A DNA stretch of 18,119 nucleotides from NCBI GenBank assembly GCA_017848155.1, contig JAGAKC010000106.1, forward strand, positions 1 to 18,119. The letters run 5' to 3'. Made by a program: the position numbers and the translations under genes. Of the stretch, positions 15,291-18,119 are shown in pieces. The DNA comes from Oscillospiraceae bacterium. Its GTDB lineage: Bacteria; Bacillota; Clostridia; Oscillospirales; Ruminococcaceae. Every line of letters starts with the position of its first letter. The first letter of the stretch is position 1. Under the pieces are notes generated by a model. That model was not told where the DNA came from. It saw only the letters and a list, made by a program, of their open reading frames with translations, and made no database searches.

Positions 15291-15388
15291 GATTTCTACC
15301 TCTCTTTATATGTATTGCAGACGCAGCCGGGAATATCCGTCCTCCGCCAAGGATATATTTTAGTATTAACTGCGTTCCGTGTGTATTG

Positions 15389-15417
15389 ATTATAACATAA
15401 TGAAACTGTTATGTCCG
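15389..15417 (-). promoter_or_regulatory. Extended -10 promoter of the DUF6514-like gene
   Basis: On the minus strand TGTTATAAT (TATAAT at 15394-15389) with a 17-bp spacer to CGGACA (15417-15412), a 4/6 match to the -35 consensus. The extended -10 compensates. The leader would be about 90 bases. Confidence 0.6.
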
Positions 15418-15608
15418 TAAATTTTCCGTTAAGGTGGCAGGTATAGGCTATACTTCTACATATCATACAAAAATGACGTTTACAATTTGAATAAATTTCT
15501 ATGAATATTACTGATTGTTGTTTAGATTTCTTAACACATACTGGTCATGTGTGAATTTACTCTTGAAGCAGCTAAAAAGTTTTTCCACGGATTCAACATG
15601 GTTTTCAA

Positions 15609-15636
15609 CTGAAAAAAAGTGCGATAATGGTATAAT
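15609..15636 (+). promoter_or_regulatory. Orphan extended -10 promoter
   Basis: TGGTATAAT (TATAAT at 15631-15636) with CTGAAA (15609-15614) 16 bp upstream, a 4/6 -35 match. It points rightward into DNA without a gene; the next feature is the end of the opposite-strand lipoprotein gene. It could make a short non-coding RNA through the inverted repeat at 15768-15828, or be a chance match in AT-rich DNA. Confidence 0.35.
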
Positions 15637-15767
15637 ACAGCCGTTTTATGCTATCTTATGTTGAAAACTCTGCTTCAAATATTAACAAACCAACATTTTC
15701 AACTATGTTATCAACATTTTTCCACGTTAGAATTGTTGAAATCTATTTGCAATACGATCTGTGATAA

Positions 15768-15828
15768 GTTGCATTTTCATGACGAAAAACTTCGAAATAA
15801 CGGCATCTTTCTTTTGTGAAAATGCAAC
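15768..15828. repeat. 12-bp inverted repeat with 37-base spacer
   Basis: GTTGCATTTTCA (15768-15779) and TGAAAATGCAAC (15817-15828) are perfect inverse copies. Within the loop, CGAA/TTCG can form a small stem. No T-tract follows on either strand, so it is not a terminator. It could be a stem in an RNA or the two halves of a protein-binding site. Confidence 0.55.
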
Positions 15829-15937
15829 AAAGAAAATTATTGATTCATAGACTCGTGTCGCAAAAACGACCCAAGCTGACACTTGATAACACACAGATAC
15901 AGACAGCGTCTGAATCCTACAGCATTTTTTTCGACAC

Positions 15938-15968
15938 AAAAAAACGAACCCCCGACTTAGTCGGGGGT
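15938..15968 (-). terminator. Terminator of the solute-binding lipoprotein gene
   Basis: On the minus strand ACCCCCGA (15968-15961), loop CTAAG, TCGGGGGT (15955-15948) is followed by TCG and seven Ts (15944-15938). It lies 18 bases beyond the lipoprotein stop codon. Confidence 0.88.
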
Positions 15969-15986
15969 CCTTGTTGTTGTAGTAAA

Positions 15987-17522
15987 TTACAGGTTAGCGA
16001 TGTATGTGTTGATCTCGTCGATCTTTGCCTGGATAGCAGGCTCATTAGCATCACGGAGCTGTGTATATGTCTGCTCACCTGTCAGGTAAACGAACTTTGT
16101 AAGGCAGAGTACGGGATCTTCAGCATTACCCTGGATGTATACGGGCTGACCAAGACCTGTCTTGAACTCGAATACAGCCTTTACGGGGCTGGAGCCGTCA
16201 AGTGCGATACAAGCGTCGATCATATCGAGGTTGTAATCTGTCCAGCCATAGTTCTCCTTGAGCTGAACACGACCAGCCTTCTTGATCTCGGGATCCTGTG
16301 CAGCAGTTACGCAGCAGTCGAGCCAAGCAGCAACACCTGCTTCGTTTGTGGAGCCCTTTACCCACATCTGTGCATTCTGCTTGAACTGTACATAGTGAGC
16401 ATCAGCCTGAGGATCTCTGGGGAAAGGAACGCAGAGTACTTCGTCCTCAGCCCAGCCGAATCTGTCAATATACTTCTTGATAGTATCCTGGAATACCCAT
16501 GTACCACCATCAGCATAGAACAGGATGTTACCCTTGGACCACTCCATGGGGTTGATGTTCCAGTTGTTCAGCTCATGGAGAGGATAACGCAGGTTCTCCT
16601 TGTTGAGAACTGTCAGCAGGTTCTCCTGCATTCTCTCAACTGCGGGATCGTGCAGGTTGTTGATGATCTGGTTACCGTCGTTACCTACCATAGGAACACC
16701 GGTAGTTACAGCAAAGTCACTGTCGGGGTTGTAACCGTCAACAGCATACTTTCCATCGCCGGAAAGCTGGAATGCACGGGACATCTCAAGGAATGTATCC
16801 CATGTCCACTCACCGTTGTCAAACAGTGTTCTGGGGTCCTTAAGACCTGCGTCCTCAATAACGCTCTTGCGGTAGTACATGATGTTGTTGAGCTCTACAT
16901 CATAGAAAGCAGCATAGTATCTGCCGCCAAGCTTGAACTGATCCATCATGTGCTTTGCGCCATCCCACTTGCCGTTGTCGAGGTTGATGATCTCGTCAAC
17001 AGGGTTGTATCTGCCGAGCAGTACACCTACGGGGAAGTCGATGATCTCGAAGGGGAAGAGGTCAGGAGAGTCACCGGATACGATAGCAGCAGCGAGCTTG
17101 TCATAACGCTCAGCATAGCCTACGTAGATATTTGTGAAGATCTTACCCTGATCCTCAGCTGTACCGCCGCTTTCGGGGATACCGTAAACCTCTGTGAAGA
17201 GCTTAGCCTGTGCGGTGGTCTCATCCATATCCCACCAAGCCATCCACTTGAGCTTCTCTGTAACCTCAAGGTCAGGGTTGTCGAGCTTTGTCTTGTCCAT
17301 TTCCTCAACAGCCTTGTTTACCTCTTCGTTATCAGCGAAAGTGGTCTTTTCGGGAGTTGTGGTCGCAACAGTAGCACTTGTTGTAGGTGCTGCGCCGCTT
17401 GTGCCGCCTGCTGCACCACCTGTAGCACCGCCTGCTGCGGGAGCAGACTCGTCACATGCAGTGATCGACAGCAGAGAAACAGCTGCCAGCATGCCGGCCA
17501 TGATTTGCTTGAGTTTTCTCAT
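15987..17522 (-). CDS. Extracellular solute-binding lipoprotein, family 1 (carbohydrate ABC-transporter type)
   Basis: 511 residues. The N-terminus is a lipoprotein signal: basic RKLKQ, hydrophobic core, lipobox I20-T-A-C23, so C23 should be lipidated and the protein anchored outside the membrane. A low-complexity linker rich in Gly, Ala, Thr and Pro (about 26-60) leads to a two-lobed binding fold typical of sugar-binding family 1 proteins, with a WMAWWDMDE strand, an LAAAIVSGDSPDLFPFE segment (the family-typical position of a ligand-contacting acidic residue) and aromatic-rich regions. It is longer than the usual 420-450 residues. GGAGGT lies 5 bases before the ATG. No permease or ATPase genes adjoin it: it has its own promoter and terminator, so it must work with a transporter or sensor encoded elsewhere. 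Specificity is unknown. Confidence 0.92.
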   Translation of the reverse strand: MRKLKQIMAGMLAAVSLLSITACDESAPAAGGATGGAAGGTSGAAPTTSATVATTTPEKTTFADNEEVNKAVEEMDKTKLDNPDLEVTEKLKWMAWWDMDETTAQAKLFTEVYGIPESGGTAEDQGKIFTNIYVGYAERYDKLAAAIVSGDSPDLFPFEIIDFPVGVLLGRYNPVDEIINLDNGKWDGAKHMMDQFKLGGRYYAAFYDVELNNIMYYRKSVIEDAGLKDPRTLFDNGEWTWDTFLEMSRAFQLSGDGKYAVDGYNPDSDFAVTTGVPMVGNDGNQIINNLHDPAVERMQENLLTVLNKENLRYPLHELNNWNINPMEWSKGNILFYADGGTWVFQDTIKKYIDRFGWAEDEVLCVPFPRDPQADAHYVQFKQNAQMWVKGSTNEAGVAAWLDCCVTAAQDPEIKKAGRVQLKENYGWTDYNLDMIDACIALDGSSPVKAVFEFKTGLGQPVYIQGNAEDPVLCLTKFVYLTGEQTYTQLRDANEPAIQAKIDEINTYIANL

Positions 17523-17586
17523 GTTGTACCTCCATTAAGAAAATTTAGTTTAAGTTAACAATGAAAAAATTCGTCTTGTTATAATT

Positions 17587-17615
17587 ATTATACAGTAAAT
17601 CGCACTTAATTTCAA
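17587..17615 (-). promoter_or_regulatory. Promoter of the solute-binding lipoprotein gene
   Basis: On the minus strand TTGAAA (17615-17610), 17 bp and TATAAT (17592-17587) place the start near 17580, with a leader of about 58 bases that ends in the GGAGGT ribosome site. Confidence 0.75.
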
Positions 17616-17687
17616 TATTTATTTCATACAATATTTAAAACTGTTTTTGTGCAATATCGCATAGGATATTACCTAATCGTTAAGTAA

Positions 17688-17712
17688 ATTAAGCAAATTA
17701 TTTTTGCTTAAT
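17688..17712. promoter_or_regulatory. Palindrome in the lipoprotein/ychF divergent region
   Basis: ATTAAGCAAA (17688-17697), TTATT, TTTGCTTAAT (17703-17712): a perfect 10-bp inverted repeat about 73 bp upstream of the lipoprotein -35 box and 89 bp upstream of the ychF -35 box. It is AT-rich and far from either gene end, so an operator for a dimeric regulator is more plausible than a terminator, but neither is shown. The remainder of 17534-17899 beyond the two promoters shows nothing else I can name. Confidence 0.45.
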
Positions 17713-17800
17713 GCAATGCTTTTTTAACTATGACTTTAAGTATAGTTCTCATTTTTTTAATAACGAACTGAATCTTTGTATTCATGTATTGAAATAGTAC

Positions 17801-17829
17801 TTGAAAAATGCAGGAGAACATGGTAGAAT
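17801..17829 (+). promoter_or_regulatory. Promoter of ychF
   Basis: TTGAAA (17801-17806), 17 bp and TAGAAT (17824-17829) preceded by TGG, an extended -10 arrangement. The start should be near 17836, with a leader of about 64 bases. Confidence 0.65.
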
Positions 17830-17899
17830 AGATATGTTGATAGAATGCGGTATTATGCATTGACGGATATCGCAATAAAAAAGAGAAGAGGGTAAAACG

Positions 17900-18119
17900 A
17901 TGAAATTAGGTATGGTGGGACTTCCGAATGTCGGAAAAAGTACACTTTTTAACGCACTGACAAATGCGGGTGCAGAGTCTGCAAACTATCCATTCTGCAC
18001 CATAGAACCGAATGTTGGTATAGTATCCGTTCCTGACGAGCGCCTTGACGTGCTAGCAAAGATGTATGATCCTGAAAAATTTACTCCTGCTACGCTGGAG
18101 TTCTTAGATATCGCAGGAC
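17900..18119 (+). CDS. ychF: Redox-regulated ATPase/GTPase YchF (5' part, cut by the window edge)
   Basis: The first 73 residues of a protein that continues beyond the window. It opens with [14 protein letters not shown], the G1/P-loop of Obg-family P-loop NTPases, then [13 protein letters not shown], the highly typical YchF switch I region, and ends in FLDIAG, the G3 motif. YchF (OLA1 group) hydrolyses ATP in preference to GTP and associates with ribosomes; it is nearly universal in bacteria. The normal length is about 360-365 residues, so roughly one fifth is seen. AGAGGG lies seven bases before the ATG. It has its own promoter, divergent from the lipoprotein gene. Confidence 0.96.
   Translation, partial: MKLGMVGLPNVGKSTLFNALTNAGAESANYPFCTIEPNVGIVSVPDERLDVLAKMYDPEKFTPATLEFLDIAG

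Larger units (their letters stand above)
15418..15937. other. AT-rich non-coding region with repeated TTCAAC half-sites
   Basis: No credible gene in about 520 bases. TTCAAC or its close variants recur: 15592-15597, 15604-15609, 15698-15703 and 15710-15715 (ATCAAC) on the plus strand, and 15660-15665 and 15735-15740 as GTTGAA. Two pairs share the same 12-bp offset (15592/15604 and 15698/15710). TTTTTCCACG occurs twice (15580-15589 and 15717-15726). An inverted repeat ACACAT/ATGTGT lies near 15535-15552. An orphan promoter and a long inverted repeat are listed separately. The repeats suggest protein binding; TTATCAACA and TTTTCCAC are only loosely DnaA-box-like. Confidence 0.5.

Noticed and set aside
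15560..15760. A replication origin (DnaA boxes)
   Set aside because: The TTATCAACA and TTTTTCCACG motifs each differ from the TTATCCACA consensus, and no dnaA, dnaN, rpmH or other origin-linked gene is nearby. Kept only as a repeated-motif region.
15727..15939. A 70-residue minus-strand frame downstream of the lipoprotein terminator
   Set aside because: It starts within the terminator T-tract without a ribosome site and crosses the inverted repeat at 15768-15828; composition is not protein-like.
15816..17558. A 580-residue open frame on the plus strand
   Set aside because: It is antisense to the solute-binding lipoprotein, begins without a ribosome site, has an implausible Cys- and Leu-rich composition, and reflects the codon bias of the opposite-strand gene.

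Overview
The window reads as chromosomal DNA from a low-to-mid GC Gram-positive anaerobe, most likely a Ruminococcus-like member of the Oscillospiraceae (Clostridia). The basis is Firmicutes-style signals (strong AGGAGG-type ribosome sites, TTGAAA/TATAAT promoters with 17-bp spacers, a perfect CIRCE operator), long EAL proteins of clostridial type, a DUF6514-like small protein, and a mix of housekeeping genes (htpG, dprA, ychF) with polysaccharide-related genes. The species is inference; no rRNA or tRNA gene is present to fix it.

Layout. 1-210: intergenic DNA with two identical 36-bp palindrome-containing repeats. 211-1386 (+): serine beta-lactamase-fold hydrolase, closed by a terminator. 1440-1634 (-): a candidate orphan small RNA with its own promoter, several hairpins with C-rich loops and a strong terminator. 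1688-2656 (-): AEC-family membrane transporter. 2976-4862 (+): htpG under a promoter overlapped by a CIRCE (HrcA) operator. 4869-5112: a hairpin-dense intergenic block bracketed by two identical 27-bp palindromes. 5126-12217 (-): three genes on one strand, namely a cytoplasmic multi-sensor EAL protein, an alpha/beta hydrolase, and a membrane EAL protein with two solute-binding modules. 12490-13812 (+): a divergently transcribed cytoplasmic GH13 glucosidase/amylase with a perfect consensus promoter. 13865-15049 (+): dprA. 15078-15290 (-): small DUF6514-like protein. 15291-15986: AT-rich non-coding DNA with repeated motifs and an orphan promoter. 15987-17522 (-): an orphan sugar-type solute-binding lipoprotein. 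17900 to the window edge (+): the start of ychF.

How the genes may work together. The clearest theme is cyclic-di-GMP turnover. Both large proteins keep every EAL phosphodiesterase motif I can identify, while all three of their GGDEF domains have lost the GG[D/E]EF active-site sequence. They therefore look like ligand-controlled c-di-GMP phosphodiesterases with regulatory GGDEF remnants. One senses extracytoplasmic ligands through two SBP-type domains; the other has a PAS domain, a GAF-like region and a PAS-like region with a C-x10-C-x2-C motif. The sensor gene and the glucosidase gene are divergent and share a 272-bp regulatory region, so a link to carbohydrate sensing is a reasonable but unproven idea. 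I found no CRISPR array, transposase, prophage or toxin-antitoxin system. The least explained items are the candidate small RNA, the two paired-palindrome intergenic elements and the non-coding stretch at 15.4-15.95 kb.
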